NCBI GenBank assembly: GCA_032191485.1
Contig: JAVDOI010000006.1
Location: 11,291,556-11,355,555, forward strand
Direction of reading: 5' to 3'
Length of the DNA: 64,000 nucleotides
From: Leptoclinus maculatus
Taxonomy: Eukaryota > Chordata > Actinopteri > Perciformes > Stichaeidae
Position numbers and translations under genes: made by a program. A model generated the notes under the pieces. That model saw nothing but the letters and a program-made list of their open reading frames with translations, ran no database searches and was not told the DNA's origin. Of this stretch, positions 21,581 through 34,632 are shown piece after piece; position 1 is the stretch's first letter; every line of letters starts with the position of its first letter.

Positions 21581-23613
21581 ATGATGGTAAGTATGCCTGA
21601 AAACCTTCTTTTTTTGACAGCCTCTGAGTGTCATGTGACTTTTTCTCTATGGAGACATTCAGATTTTTTAACTCCCTTTAACTTTGTCTTGCATACTAAT
21701 GTGAATTTACTTCCAGCTGTTGGTAAAATTGTTTGTCACATTTAATTACAGGAAGAAGTAAACGAAGAGAACTCTACTCTGAGTGTCCTCGGTCATAACA
21801 TCAAGGTTACAGAGGTGTTGATAGACGGGGACACACTTACCTTCCTAATTGTATCTCAAAAGGTGAGTTTGCTTGCAAGCTACATTAGATCTAGATTAGT
21901 GCAGAAAACCAGGTGATGTGTTTGAATTATGGTATTGCAAAAACAGACTCTGATGACATGTTGTCTGTTGTTCCGTGCCAGCTGTCCGGGACGGGGGAGT
22001 ACCATGTGGACCGGACCTATGATGATTTTGAATGGCTGCAGCAGCACCTGTTCTCTCAGGAGGATGTGCCCGGGATACAGGGAGTCATAGTCAGTGCTTC
22101 ACAGTCCCTTATTTCACTTGTAAACTTATTCATACTTTTCTGACAATAACAAGACGATTAGTACTGGGTTGTCTATATGTGGAGTCAGTGAAGATACAAA
22201 GCAAAATTTGGATTCTGTCGAAAATGTCCTTTTGGAAGTGTGCATGCTGCTTTATGTTATCTTTTTTTTTCCCCGCAATTGCCTACCGTACAATAGAATT
22301 TGAGCTAAACTGCAGACTTTGTTAACACAAGCACATACAAGTATGTGTTCTTGTAACACAGTGCTTTTGTAACTGAGAAAATCACAAATCAAAATGTTTT
22401 CTTCATACAATGACTTAAACACATGGTTATGTGGAGCAGTTTGCATCTCTTAAAATGTTTCTCCTTTCATTCTTAACCTCCTCCTTTCCTTTGTAACCAG
22501 GAAGCTACTTTTAGAGCTGCCATTCTGCCAGCTGGCCCAGTACTGTGTAATAAGCCACAGCTTTGTGGTCTAACAGTATCCTAACAGTATTTTTTGTAGA
22601 CTACCTCCTACTATGACCGTGTGTTTGTCATGTATTATATAAGATCATGCTGTGTCTGATGCAGGACATCAAGTGTGCATACTGTAAATCCAAGCACTGC
22701 ACGTTTCAAAAGGAATTAACCTTATTTATGTTCCTCACCCAAGCCAGGCACCTAATTCAAAAAAAGTTTTGTTTTTGGAAAAAAACTATAGAATAAATCT
22801 TGCTTTGACAAACAATATCAAGTAATAAAAGCTATGCTCTGTTTTTCTTCCAGTTTCCTTCTCTTCCTGCAAAGGCTCAGGTGAATGCATCTGCCAAGGT
22901 TATGAAACAGCTTGGTGAGTGCATCTGACACCACCTCCAGGAAATAGAAAGTTAGATTTGAAAGTAAAATGAACCAATTGTATTGTGTCTATTGTGTTGC
23001 ATCGTGTTGAGCGTGATATGAAGTGATGGTGATGATACAGATGTTGATGCTTTCCCCTGCAGGTTTCCTTGGTTTAGGAGAGTGGCTGCCATACTGTAAA
23101 GCACTGGAGAGCTTCCTCCAGCAGATTGCTGCACACAGCATACTCAGCAAAAATAAAGCTGTGGAGATCTTACTGACTAGCTCAGACGTAAGTGGACACA
23201 AATAAACAGCCTGTTTTTTTTTAATTCTCTTTTTAACGATTAGAATTTCATGTCACAAAAGGGTGCAACGTGACACCTTTTTTACGAGAGAGAGGCGGAT
23301 AATAAATCTTTAGACTTTCCCCGACATTGTTTCAGAAGAGAAAATGGAACGTTTCATGTGACAAATAATGTGTCCTCCACATATAGGGAGAGGACTGAAG
23401 GCCAGTTTCTGCCTGTAATCTCGTACCAGAACTAATAATTCATTCAGAATGATCTTCTGGCCACTTTTAGAGGAGCCTTTTGTATGTGGGCCTGTAATCA
23501 GTGTGGACTTACTATTAAGAGTAAATCATGAGGATAAAAGTGTCTCTTTACAAAGCAATGCATGATTTGAACTCTGTATCATGAATGTAATACAAACACA
23601 TGTATGTATGCAG

Positions 23614-23651
<38 letters not shown>

Positions 23652-25579
23652 AAGGCCTCTTCACTGTATAAAAGTCAGCGTTTGTGTCAGTGTTGGACGT
23701 GTTTCAAGTCCTGTCTGATGAGTTTCATGGAATCTGGAATGCTATTTATTGGGCATCAGCAGCTTTGATAGTGACTTGGGTCAAAAAAACATCCATGACT
23801 AATTCTGGGGAAGATTTCATATACTGTACATACTGTGCTTGAAACATGTTGAGGCTTATTTGTGTCTGTGGCTCTATAGCCTCCAGGCAGACAGAGAGTA
23901 AAGAAAAACATCTTCAACCGGCTGAGTCAAGCTGTGGAAGAACGGAGGAAAGAAGGCCACAAGGTACACAACTGGGACTCATACCAACAGACTTGACAGC
24001 CCTCTCCACCTCTGTGTTAGGTTTTACTATCGTAAATGTCTGTGTCTGCAGGATGTGGATGAGTTCTTTCAAACTGAACGCGATCATAACCTTGTTCTAA
24101 CCGGCTGTGCCAAGACTGCAGCTGAGGTGAGCCGACAAAACCTGTTGGTTTTGTGTCTGTGTGTACGTTGTGTCCTCCTCCCTTTCTTATGCTCTCACAC
24201 AACCAGAGACAATGTTCCTGTTTGATTTTTTGCACTTTTTATTTTTCTTGTAGAGATTCCTAGATGTGGTGCAATCTGAGCAAAGTAAGAACACTTCATT
24301 TACATTTTCAGAGACAAGAAGTGCTTATCGTTTGGCGTTATTTATTCTTTCTGTCCCAAGTCCGATGTTAGAGTGTGCTCCATGTGCGTTTGTTTGCAGA
24401 AATAGCAGTGGCCTGTGGGCACTTCTCAGCTTCTCTGCATCTCTGTGTGGAACCAGGGGAGGATCCTGACAAACAGGCTTTCTCTAAGTGAGACAGTAAT
24501 ATCATTGGCCCAAGTCCAAAATCACATGTTCTTAAAATGAATGCGTACAAGTTACAATAAATAAGCATGATTAAAAAAACAAAACACTTTCTTCTTCTTA
24601 CAGGGTTTGTGTGAAATTGTCAGAAGTCTTTGATTCTATGAAGGTAAGTTGTTTGAGCTTTTTTAACAAGAATATATTTACATTGCAACGCACCATTGGG
24701 TTGGCAAACACACTGCACATAATGTGCTTTGTGTGTGAGCAGAAAAATATGACAAGTGTTGCTGAGAACAACATGAACACTCTTGGGCTCGGCCTGGACA
24801 TGGAGTCACGCTGCCAGGAGGCAGAAAAGGTGTGTCTTCTTGTTCTCAAGTCATTTTTATTAGTCATCGTATGTGTATGTTGTCTCTCCATACCTTAAAA
24901 TCCTGGCCTTATGTTGAAGTGTGAAATGCCACAATGAAACCTCTGATGATTATCATGTCCAAAAACAGGAGATGCTCTTCAGGAGAACCTGTAAACTCGT
25001 GGAGGTAGAGACCGCCAGAAGGAATGCAGAGAAGGCCAAACCTTTAAAGAAGGCTGCTGTGAGTGCCTGTACTCGAGTATCACAAGAACAAACTGCTAGA
25101 TCAGATGTGCAGGCTTTCTTGTGGCCAGCAGGTGTCAGTGACGCTCTGCTGAGTTCATTCAGTAGTAGCCATGGACCTGGAAAGCCGTTGAGAGGATGTC
25201 CATTGCAGGTTTAATCCGTATGAAGTATATAACGATGATTAACATCATGCTCCCCCCTGATCATCAGATGGAGGAGGCGAAGAAAGCGGCGGAGACAGAG
25301 TTTGATCACATATGTGGAGTGGCTAAACAGGAGGTAAAACATCAAATTGGATTCTCCGTTTACACATGGCTTACCCAGTCGCAAGTGCATTGTGTAACAT
25401 CCTTTTTTGTTGACATTCACATGCCGTGTTTTTTTCCCCAGGTTGCTCGGTTCAAGGCTGCACGTGTGGAGATGCTGCAGCAGGCCCTGATTCAGTGGTG
25501 CGAGAAGCAGCTTCTTACAGCCAAAGAAAGTGCTGACCAGTTTAACCAGCACCTGCAAGCCTTCAGGGGGATGGCCTAG
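21581..25579 (+). CDS. Sorting nexin, SNX5/6/32-like SNX-BAR protein
   Basis: SNX5/6/32 proteins pair with SNX1/2 in endosomal tubules for endosome-to-Golgi sorting. Fourteen exons were read with GT-AG sites and matching phases: 21581-21586, 21752-21862, 21982-22089, 22854-22914, 23063-23187, 23880-23963, 24052-24126, 24254-24284, 24400-24487, 24604-24643, 24743-24829, 24969-25058, 25268-25333, 25442-25579. They give 369 residues. Residues 1-140 form a PX domain (VDRTYDDFEWLQQHLF, then FLQQIAAHSILSKNKAVEILL, matching the SNX5/6 pattern). Residues 165-369 form a BAR-like helical region (DVDEFFQTERDHNL, EMLFRRTCKLVEVETARRN, EEAKKAAETEFDHI). It is about 35 residues shorter than human SNX5, mainly from a shorter N terminus and a smaller helical insertion in the PX domain. 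Exon 1 contributes only Met-Met. It may be a fish-specific paralogue. Confidence 0.85.
23614..23646. repeat. (CA)n microsatellite
   Basis: About 16 CA dinucleotides inside intron 5 of the sorting nexin gene. Confidence 0.95.
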
Positions 25580-25933
25580 TGAACCCCGCTCTTAATGAAG
25601 CATCCTCAGCGTGTCTAAACATAGCATGGGATAACCCAAACATGTCCTTCACGCTGTTGTGCCATGGTCTGATGCTTCAGTGGATCCAGTGTAAATAAGG
25701 AAATGTAATTGAAAGAGAATGGGGAAACCTTACTGATAATCAAACAACTCTATAATTTGTACACTCCACCATTGAAGCCCCTGTAGAAATGAGGGGCTTG
25801 ATTTCTTAGCAGTAGACTTGTCGTCGTGGCGAGGCCATTGTGTGTGTATTTGTTCTATTCTCCACTCGTATACGTTTGTGCTGAGAGTGTATTGTGCTGC
25901 TCTCCAGCCACCACATCAGCCAGGGTCACACGA

Positions 25934-25939
25934 AATAAA
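25934..25939 (+). terminator. Polyadenylation signal of sorting nexin gene
   Basis: AATAAA lies 355 bases after the stop codon, followed by GT-rich sequence (tttgtgtgtgtgtttctg) about 35 bases downstream, a normal vertebrate 3' end. Confidence 0.7.
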
Positions 25940-26784
25940 GTGTGATGAATTGATTCCCAAAGTACCTGCTTGCCTTTGTGTGTGTGTTTCTGACTCCTGG
26001 ATCATTAATCAGTTGGTTTGACTGCTCCGGCAAGGACGTGGCAACAAGGACAATCTGTGTCGGCTTCTTTGAAACTATTCTGGCTTTTTAAAATATCTGT
26101 TAACGATTTTCCGTACAATCGTTGTGTTTCCCATATGATCGTATGAAACCTGTAGTGAGGTCTGGCGTAAAACTAAATAGAATAAAACTATGGCAGACTT
26201 AGCTGAAACAAATTCTGCACATAAGCACAATGTCACCCCCCCCCCCCCCTTCTGTGCGGACTGTAGGTCCATATCTCAGCACTGCTGTGCGCTTCATCTC
26301 ATCTGCTCTGGCCTGTAATGTCTCCGTTGGGGTGAAGGAGGAGGAGTGAATCCCATTTGAGGGAATGAGTCAGAGAGAGATAGATGACTGGTCTCAGAAG
26401 AAGAGAGGGTGGAGAGGAAGTTCGGCTTATTTGACGATGGAGGACTAGATTAGGGCAATCATGCCATGGAGCGCCCATCCAAACAGAATGAATTCATGGA
26501 TGGAATATTTTGGTATGGCCTTAATATGAACCTGCTCTGAGCAACGGATGGCACATGTTGTCCTTCCTTTGGGACAAATGTTTCATGATCTTTTGACCTC
26601 ATATCATTTCTATACCTGTATCCTCACAACTACTGCCAGTCCTCAACCCGGGATAGAATCATACAATGTTGCCAAACAGCAAATAAATGTGTTTCATTTT
26701 GTATTTTATCTATTTAAAAAAGAGACTCTCTTGTTTATGTGGTCTTGGTCCGAGAAAAATACACAGGTATAGAGTTTAAAAGTC

Positions 26785-27020
26785 TACGGCTCTGTGCTTC
26801 ATGTTTACAATGACGACGCAAACATGCCGGTGTTTTAGCAGGTATAATGTTTACCATATTGACCTTAGCCTCAAATCATTATCAATTTTGAAAGCATTTT
26901 AAAGTATTTCAGTTTTGACCTACTGGAAGCGCTAAAGGAGAAGAGGATCACCAAAGAGTCGTCAGTATTCATCCTCTGGGAACCATGAATGTTCATGCAG
27001 AATTTCATCGCAATGCCATA
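26785..27020 (+). repeat. Dispersed repeat family R3, copy 1
   Basis: Contains gaagaggatcaccaaagag and attcatcctctgggaacc ... atttcatcgcaatgcc. The same words occur reversed at 33600-33935 and directly at 47715-47790. It matches my memory of a widespread fish repeat, but I did not search for it. Confidence 0.6.
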
Positions 27021-27769
27021 TTATACCAACAATTGCGACATAATACTAATTTTATTAAATTAATTAATTTCAGTCTGGTGGACAGGCACACCAAGAAAGT
27101 TCTGTACTTGTAAATATGCATGAAAAAGCTGTAGTCTTAAACTGTTAAAAACAAACAAAAGACAGCTGTTGTAGGAACCTGCTTTGTTTTAGTGCAAGTT
27201 GAACCACAGCAGTTTGAGCTTTTTACAAAATGTTAAAGCAACTTTTATGTTTATTTCAGATCTTTGTACCCCATTGTGTCTCGTTTAAGTAGCAACAAAA
27301 AGACATTCACTCTCCTTAAAGTGCACACATTTATTGATCATTAATCAATTCACCATTTAGGTATTGTACTTTTTTGTGGTTTATTGGTTTTAATGAGATG
27401 CAGTAAAAGTTAAATGTAAGAAGTTTATGGACCATTTTTATGATTCTGTGCTTTCAATTTTGTACGTTATCTTCCTGAGAGAAGCACTGTGATACAAACC
27501 TGTGAGATGTGTGGGATGATGAACAAAAGGCATTATGATACTTACAGTAAGCAACATAAAATGGAAATCTATGTCTTTTTTCACAGGATTCTCTATATTG
27601 TAACATTATTCTCTCTGTTATTATCTGAAGCTGTGATGCTTCCATCCCTGCTGCTTGTAACTGCAGAATACCGGAAGAACTTCACAACAGGAAAGCAACA
27701 TCTCTGGTGTTTTCATTTTGGGACGGCAGCGGGACGGCAGCAGTTAACTATCGCACATAATGAGTGGAC

Positions 27770-27825
27770 ACACGCACGCACGCCCACGCCCACACACACA
27801 CGCCCACGCCCACACACACACACTA
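27770..27825. repeat. Compound simple repeat (CA / CGCCCA)
   Basis: Cacgcacgcacgcccacgcc-type units alternate with CA runs; two near-identical half-copies are adjacent. Confidence 0.85.
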
Positions 27826-30800
27826 ATAAGAGCCCTTCTCTACTGCTGAGAGCGTGACCCAGATCAAGGGTGGAGAGATCATGGCAACGCTCTGTGTCTG
27901 TGTGCATCCAATCGACAACATCCACTAAGAGCTGATTTGCTAAAGTAGCTCATTACTGGTGGAAAAGCACCACTCAGCACACCGCCCTATGGCCTGACAG
28001 AGAGCGTCTTAGTGCCAAGTGAAGGCAATAATTTGTCTGAATACACAGTGCGACAAAGGCTTTATGACTCAGCCGTCCCACCGTAGGGGCACCACACCAG
28101 TTTGATGACAATTAAGTCAGGCCACAGTTGATTAGCAGTTTTTAATCAGTGTTTGCAAAGGAGGTGTTTTATTGTTGCTTCCACATTTTCTGGTGTCTTG
28201 AGTTAGAAATCTGCACTTGCTGATATATACTGTATGTTGCTGTCGTAAATTAATGAATTCATCTTTTGTAACTTAAGTCACAAGAATTGTGGGCATGTTT
28301 TATCTTGACAAAAAGTCAAAAGTGAAATAGGATATTGTTGGATGAGATTATTCATACTTGTTCATCTGGCCATTAAATGTACAAAGGCTAAACTTTGATT
28401 CCTGATAAACCTGATCAATTTAATGCAAAAACAAATTCAACATTCATTGGATATTTGTTAATTTGTCTCATACAACTACTGCATGTGTTAGCGATAACAA
28501 ATCATAAATTCTGTCTGGTCTTTCCCTGGCTGGTTCCTCCTTCAGACGTCTACATCGCTCTTCTCCATCTTCACAGCCAGCTTTGATATCTTCGAGATTC
28601 TCCCACTCCTGGGAAGCTGCAAGGACTAAATTTGACTACAGAATGCTAAAAGCTTTCAACTTTTCAATCGAAACTTGACATCCTCTGCCAATTACATGGG
28701 TATTGAAATAAAAAAAAATGAAAAACAAACTTTGAGAGCGTTGATTTTTTGAACAACTTGTGTGGTGCGTCTGCCATAAGGTCCGAGTCTCTGTCACAAA
28801 TTAGTGAGACTGTTGCAGCTGAGTCGAGTCAACCCAAGGTTGTTGAGCACCTCATTAAATCTAATCACTGCCGTACACAGATTATGACTCATTAAAAGTT
28901 TGTAGGATGGAGAATAAAGCGGGAGGAGAGGGAGAAAAAGAGATGGATGCCATAATGCAGATGCCCTAACCATCTGTAGTTTATACAGCTTCACAAGGCG
29001 CAGCCCATTCTGAATGTGCAGCACGGCACAAGGTGAATGCTACAAAATAGAGTCTCTCTGCTCTAAAATCAACCTTAATGGCAGCACTCCACCGATGATT
29101 TGGATAGTGGTTACTGTATAAATTTTCTCCCCCTTGCAGTGGATTATAGCATCGCAAAGCATTAGACTTGCTAATTTACTCCATTTCTCTGTTCACTACT
29201 GAGTGGATCCATAAATATTAATACTTTCACACTCCGCTCCCGGCTGCTTGTCATGCACTGAAGGGATTGCGGGTGATGGTATGAAAGTGTTAATTAGGTT
29301 TGCAGGAATAATGTCAGCAGTGAACCTCTGGACAGGCTTGACATGCTGAGGTGATGACTTTTCTTTGCCATTCTTAATACACAACAGCGCTCTCTGAAAA
29401 TACCACAACATTGAAAACACTAACAGGAGACATGCGGTGGGGAAGAAAAAACTGTCCATCGCCTGATTTCACAACATAATTATTCCTTTCCCCCCCCCCC
29501 CCACATAAAACCAAAGAAATATTAAAGAAGGAAAAACACATTATCTGAGAAATAGTGATTATGTTTTGTCACTCAAAAGTTACAGTACAGGGAATTTGAA
29601 CAAGTACAGAATTCAGAGTGCACACTTACCCACACAGATACAAATGCACCCATTAGAGTAAGATCAATTATTCATCAATTTTTCCACCACAGCTTTGACC
29701 GGAGTACCAGGACACCCACACCCAGCAGTCAGGCTCTCCACTCCCAGAGGTCATTTTGTCACATGTCTTCAACATGTGGCCTTTTGTTCGGTCTCCATCA
29801 ACACTGTGTGCTGCATTGCATGACACGTGGTTACTATAAAATACTATTGTAGCAACATGTTGTTCTGCATGACCACTGCAACGTGGCAGAGGTGAAAGAA
29901 TCTGCCACGTGGTACATTTTCTGTTTTCCGCCAACTGGCAGGAAAGGTTTGTGTTTTGGAGGTCTAAAGTCTAGACTTTAAGTTTTCTGTCATTATACTT
30001 GAACTAAAGAAGATGGGCCTAATGATCTGAGTAGGAGGCTTCGTGTTATCTTTGCTATTCTGCACAACGAAAGCAAATGTGTTTTTGGCTTGATTTGTTG
30101 TATTGTTAAATCTTTGATGAAAATGTTTTCAATGTAAATCTATTGATTTTTTTTACAGTTTTTTTTCAATGCATTTATTTTACCCATCAGCTACTTCACT
30201 GTGCCTCTGGAGCTGCACAGGATTCACAGTTTGGTTCAAGGACACCTCAGCGGGGTGATGCTTGCTGCCAAACTAGGGGCTCAAACCAGGGCCGAGTTGA
30301 AGGACAGACTCTCTGCTCAGTATTTTTTCCAAACAAACATACAAGGGCAAAGCAACCAGATGGAAAGTCATCCCAGGCCCGGCGGCAAACAGAGGTTGAG
30401 CATCTGTTGGAGGGATGTATCCAAGCCCACTCCGGAGCTCAAGACAAGTCCCGCCTCACCTTTCCTGCTGCTGTTACCTCTGACTCCAGACTTGGCAAAG
30501 ACATACAGATGGGATCTCAAATGCCCCCTGGGTACTGCTATTAAATTTCACTTTGAGATAATGCAAGCTAAAGTCTCATTAAATCCCAGTCAGAGATAAT
30601 GCATGGTAAACTTCCATTATGGTTTGATTAGAAGGCACGGGGCCTGCCGTCGTGCTGATTGTGTTTTTAATCAGATCCTTCCTGCTGCAGCGCAAACAAG
30701 AGCTAAGAGGAGAAAAAAAAGAAGGAACAAAGCAGAACAAGCTGAGCAAGCAGAAACATGTTTTTATTTCTCTGAGGACACTAGTGAAACTGTTGTGTAT

Positions 30801-32901
30801 TGTTCTTGGCATAATGAAAGTAGAAGGCGGATTTTAAATGGAATTGTTTCTCAGTGTTATTACTGTGCGACTGCAGAAAGGAATCATTTGGTGTAACACA
30901 AATCAATGAACAAGCAAAACGAGCTTTGCATCGGGTTTAATGTCTCAAGTGCTTTCAAAAGAAAAATGTAATATTTGTATTATTTTTTTACACTCTTATA
31001 AGAGACACGGTTTTAGTTCTCAGGTGCATTCTTAATCAGCAACATCACATTAATCATTTAAAAAGCATTGTTTAATATGAATTAATAGCTAATTTAGTCT
31101 AAAAGACCCGTTAATAATTTTGGGGGCGTGGCTTTGGAGGGAGGCTGTCAAGTGTTGCCGACTTTCGGTAGATTTTGCAACTTTTGGAGTAAGTGTTGCT
31201 CGCTACTTTATTGGAAAACAGTTGTCAACACTGGGCTGGATTTTTGGGTTGGATATTAAAAAATTAAAAAATCCAGCTCACCCTTGCTGGTTTCTCCAAT
31301 GTTGCTGACCCTAGCTTTATGGGAACGTGTTTCAGGGGACGAATGGCATGTTTCACAACTGCCTGTAATAAATACAGCTACACCTTCTCTATGTATCACT
31401 GATAATGTCTCTGTATACAGCTTAGGCTGTGGAGTGACTTGGAAACAAAAGAAGTAAAATGTGGGCATGGAAGTGTTAGACAAACTGTTTTGGTTTGTTT
31501 GTTATACAGAACCTTCTGTCTAGTTTTGCCAGATATTTAAGTAACTATAGTGTTTCCACGCAGATGGCAACGGGCTTTTTTTAGGAATCGTGGAGAGGAC
31601 CAGAGAGCAGTCAGCAGCTGTCTCTGTGCTTCCTGCTTGTTCAGACTCTGGGATTCATCATTGCTTTCTACTCATGTCATTGGAGGACACCATGCTCAGC
31701 AAAGTCAAACCAAGTTCATTTGTACTGTCCATTGTCTGTTACGATGTCTAATGAGGCTTTAAAAAGAACAATAGCAATGGCTACTATATTAGCTCTCTAA
31801 GAAGACAAAGAAATACTTGATAAAGAACCTAAAGGAAAACAAAGAAGACATGGAGGAAACCTCAGGAGCGTCAAATCAAGGATACATCTTCTCTCCTCAT
31901 GCAGCTGGGGGTGCAATAGGAACTAAAGAAGGGTTCAAAGTTAGAAGAACAAATAAATAAAAAGCACAAATTAAATAGTCCAAATGTTAATATGTACATA
32001 CTGTATATATACTGTTTCCTGAGGATTTTTCTTTGTTCTTGGAAACCAATAGGCCTGCCTGCTGAGGTCTTAAAGCATCTAAAGAGACGTGGGAGTTTAT
32101 AAGAGTCATGTCAGAGCAAGATTATCCACTATTTCATATGCTCGGAGCAGCATCTTAAAATCAGGCCTTGCAAGCCTTTCTTGAATAGGCAGACAATGGG
32201 GAGATCAACCTGGAGAATTTTAGGAATCATTAGTCAAAAAATTGTCTTTTTTCATAAAGGTTAGGGTAAGGTTAGGGCATATTAAACAATAAGAAATGAC
32301 ATTACAGCACAGTCTGGAAGTTAGGTGTGTTAAAGTCTCAGATGAAGAGCCTATAGTTCACACCTCAGTGTCTGTACTGGTGTCTGGAGAGACTGTGCTG
32401 CTTCTCTCACCTGCTGCCTGAGCAGCGATTCTTCTCTCTGTCTCTTTCAGCTGAGCCTCCAGGGGAAGCAGAGGGCTTAGTAACTGGACCCGATAGAAAC
32501 ATGATTTTCTGCTGATTACAGCAGTTGCAGCACATACAGAAAGGAGGTGCTGAGACAAAGGAGAGGGCATGAGACCTATTCAGTTATCCTATTAGGCCTA
32601 TTTTCTGTATAAGATACTATACATGTTTTACTATATATTTGACCCCTCTCCACAACAAACACACACACTGTAAGTGAGGCATGTGCTGCAGCAGCAGAGA
32701 TAAGTTCAGGAACAAACATACTTAGAAAAGATCTCTCAGTGGATCAAGATGTGCCGTTTAGCAAACTATTATAGAGAACATCATCATACTAAGCACAGAG
32801 AGAGAGGGAACAAAGTCATTTAATATGATGAGCACAATTGTACATTCTTAACAAGCTTTACCAGCTGTGCCCCTGTTTTCTCTCCGCCATTACACGTGTC
32901 T

Positions 32902-32903
<2 letters not shown>

Positions 32904-32982
<79 letters not shown>

Positions 32983-32994
32983 GTGTGTGTGTGT
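32904..32994. repeat. (GT)n microsatellite, about 45 units
   Basis: A nearly perfect GT run interrupted once by GC. It is the longest dinucleotide tract in the window. Confidence 0.97.
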
Positions 32995-33599
32995 TTATAA
33001 GAGACTGCTCTATCTCTGCTCTTCTCATAATGTGAAGCAATTAGAGGGTGATTGTGGTAAAATGGACATTACAGGTGGAAGAAGTATGCGGAAATTAGAG
33101 GAGAGGTGGCCAAGAGAGACAAAGGGAGGAGAAGGGAAGAGAGAACAATGGATATGTAATTTTAAAAAAAGAACAAAAAAACACACATTTTATGAAAACG
33201 GGATTAATTGGACCGCCTTTAAAGAACCCAAATCTGTCTTTGTACGTGGCAGTGCTGTTATTAATCAAAGTCAAACAGCTGAGTGAATTGTTCTCAGGGA
33301 GTGATAATGAATGATGAGGGAGTGTGTCCAGTCGTTCTCTGTGTTAAGATTAACTCTTCATTAACTCAGAGAGTTACAGAGCACTGGGGAATACAAGAAC
33401 AGTGGTTCTACATGAGTCATTGCTGCACCCACGAGCAAAAAGATAAACGATGATGGGTGTTTAGTGTGATACATTAGCATACCGACTGTATTCTTAAATG
33501 GTGATAATTAATATTGTAAGTCATTTTTTATATTTCCAGAAACTAAGGGAGGTTTCTTTCTTGGCACAGTTACCACTTTTGCTCAGACTGAAATAACTA

Positions 33600-33935
33600 A
33601 CTATTCGATGCATTGCCATTACATTTTGTGCACGTCCATTGAACCCAGAAGATGAATCCTAATAACTTTGTCCCCCATGATTGATGAATTGTAATAACCT
33701 TTGTGATCCTCTGACTTTTCATCTTCCACCACTATCAAGTCAAAACATTGTATCCGTCCAATACTTTGATTTATGATTTGTGACCAAATACCTGAAACAC
33801 TCAGCCTCAACAGTACTTTGTGCTTAGACGTATTCATCAAATGTTAGCATTCATATTAAACTGAGATGGTGAACATGGTACTTGTTATGTGTCGGCATGT
33901 TATCATGCTGACGTTAGCATTTACCTCAAAACACT
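33600..33935 (-). repeat. Dispersed repeat family R3, copy 2 (inverted)
   Basis: Read on the minus strand it contains ggattcatcttctgggttc, then aatgtaatggcaatgcatc, the same order of words as at 26965-27015. A further match is gaaaagtcagaggatcac. The edge towards 33935 has the tgttatcatgctgacgttag-type block common at the end of this family. Confidence 0.6.
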
Positions 33936-34003
33936 GTTGTGCCAAAATAGTCTGACAGAGCCACTAACATGGCTGTACACTATGAGTACTATATCAGCAG
34001 AGC

Positions 34004-34004
<1 letters not shown>

Positions 34005-34046
<42 letters not shown>
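34005..34046. repeat. (CA)n microsatellite
   Basis: About 21 uninterrupted CA units. Confidence 0.95.
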
Positions 34047-34049
<3 letters not shown>

Positions 34050-34597
34050 GTTGTTCGTTTTGTTCCCATTCAGACTAACTGATATTCCTTTTGGGTTAAT
34101 CTAAAACAGATCTTGGCTCTGTTGAAACATAATCAATAGTAGCAATATGGCAAATAGTAAATATACAGGGTGCATTGATTGTTTAGAAACATCTTAAATA
34201 TAACAAAACAATGTGAAACTACAAAAAAGTTGTATGCGTACAATGAGTACATGAACTAGTATGATAAACTAAAACAAAACAGCAGCATGTTCAATGCAAC
34301 CTGCAGACACAAATTGGTGTCAAAGGACAGTAAGAGCATGGCACCTCCTCACCTAAAACAATGATCCACAGAAAAGCACACAAAGCCCCCTAATCTGCTC
34401 TGTGTAACCAGTGATGAATATGAATGAGGATATGAATATAGATGAGTAAAAAAAAAAAAATTAATATTGATGAAGGCAGTTTCTCAACACTCTGACTGAT
34501 GGTGTGGGGCCACTGAGTGGAACCAATCAATTATGAAAGAGCAACCCTATGATTGGAAGGCAGGTCCGTCGCTCTTGTCAGTATATACAATTCCACA

Positions 34598-34632
34598 TGT
34601 GTGTGTGTGTGAGTGTGTGTGTGTGTGTGTGC
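34598..34632. repeat. (GT)n microsatellite, interrupted
   Basis: GT run with one GA interruption. Confidence 0.9.

Larger units (their letters stand above)
25980..32900. other. Gene-poor region, first part
   Basis: No convincing coding exon. Contents are a C-run at about 26236-26248, a dispersed repeat (26785-27020), a CA/CGCCCA-rich simple stretch (27770-27825), a second C-run near 29490-29503, and AT-rich single-copy-looking sequence. The stretches around 28800-28950, 29040-29230 and 30540-30670 have balanced composition with homeodomain-like TAATTA/ATTA words and could be conserved regulatory DNA. Confidence 0.4.

Noticed and set aside
27770..27825. Possible CRISPR-like regular array
   Set aside because: Simple CA/CGCCCA sequence in a vertebrate genome; no spacers.
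30143..30599. Two overlapping plus-strand frames of about 130 codons
   Set aside because: Two different frames over the same DNA, no domain, no splice context; more likely non-coding DNA, perhaps regulatory.
32260..32280. Telomere-like ttaggg words
   Set aside because: Only two imperfect units; not an interstitial telomeric array.
32838..33286. Frames with long Cys-Val alternation
   Set aside because: Translation of the GT microsatellite.
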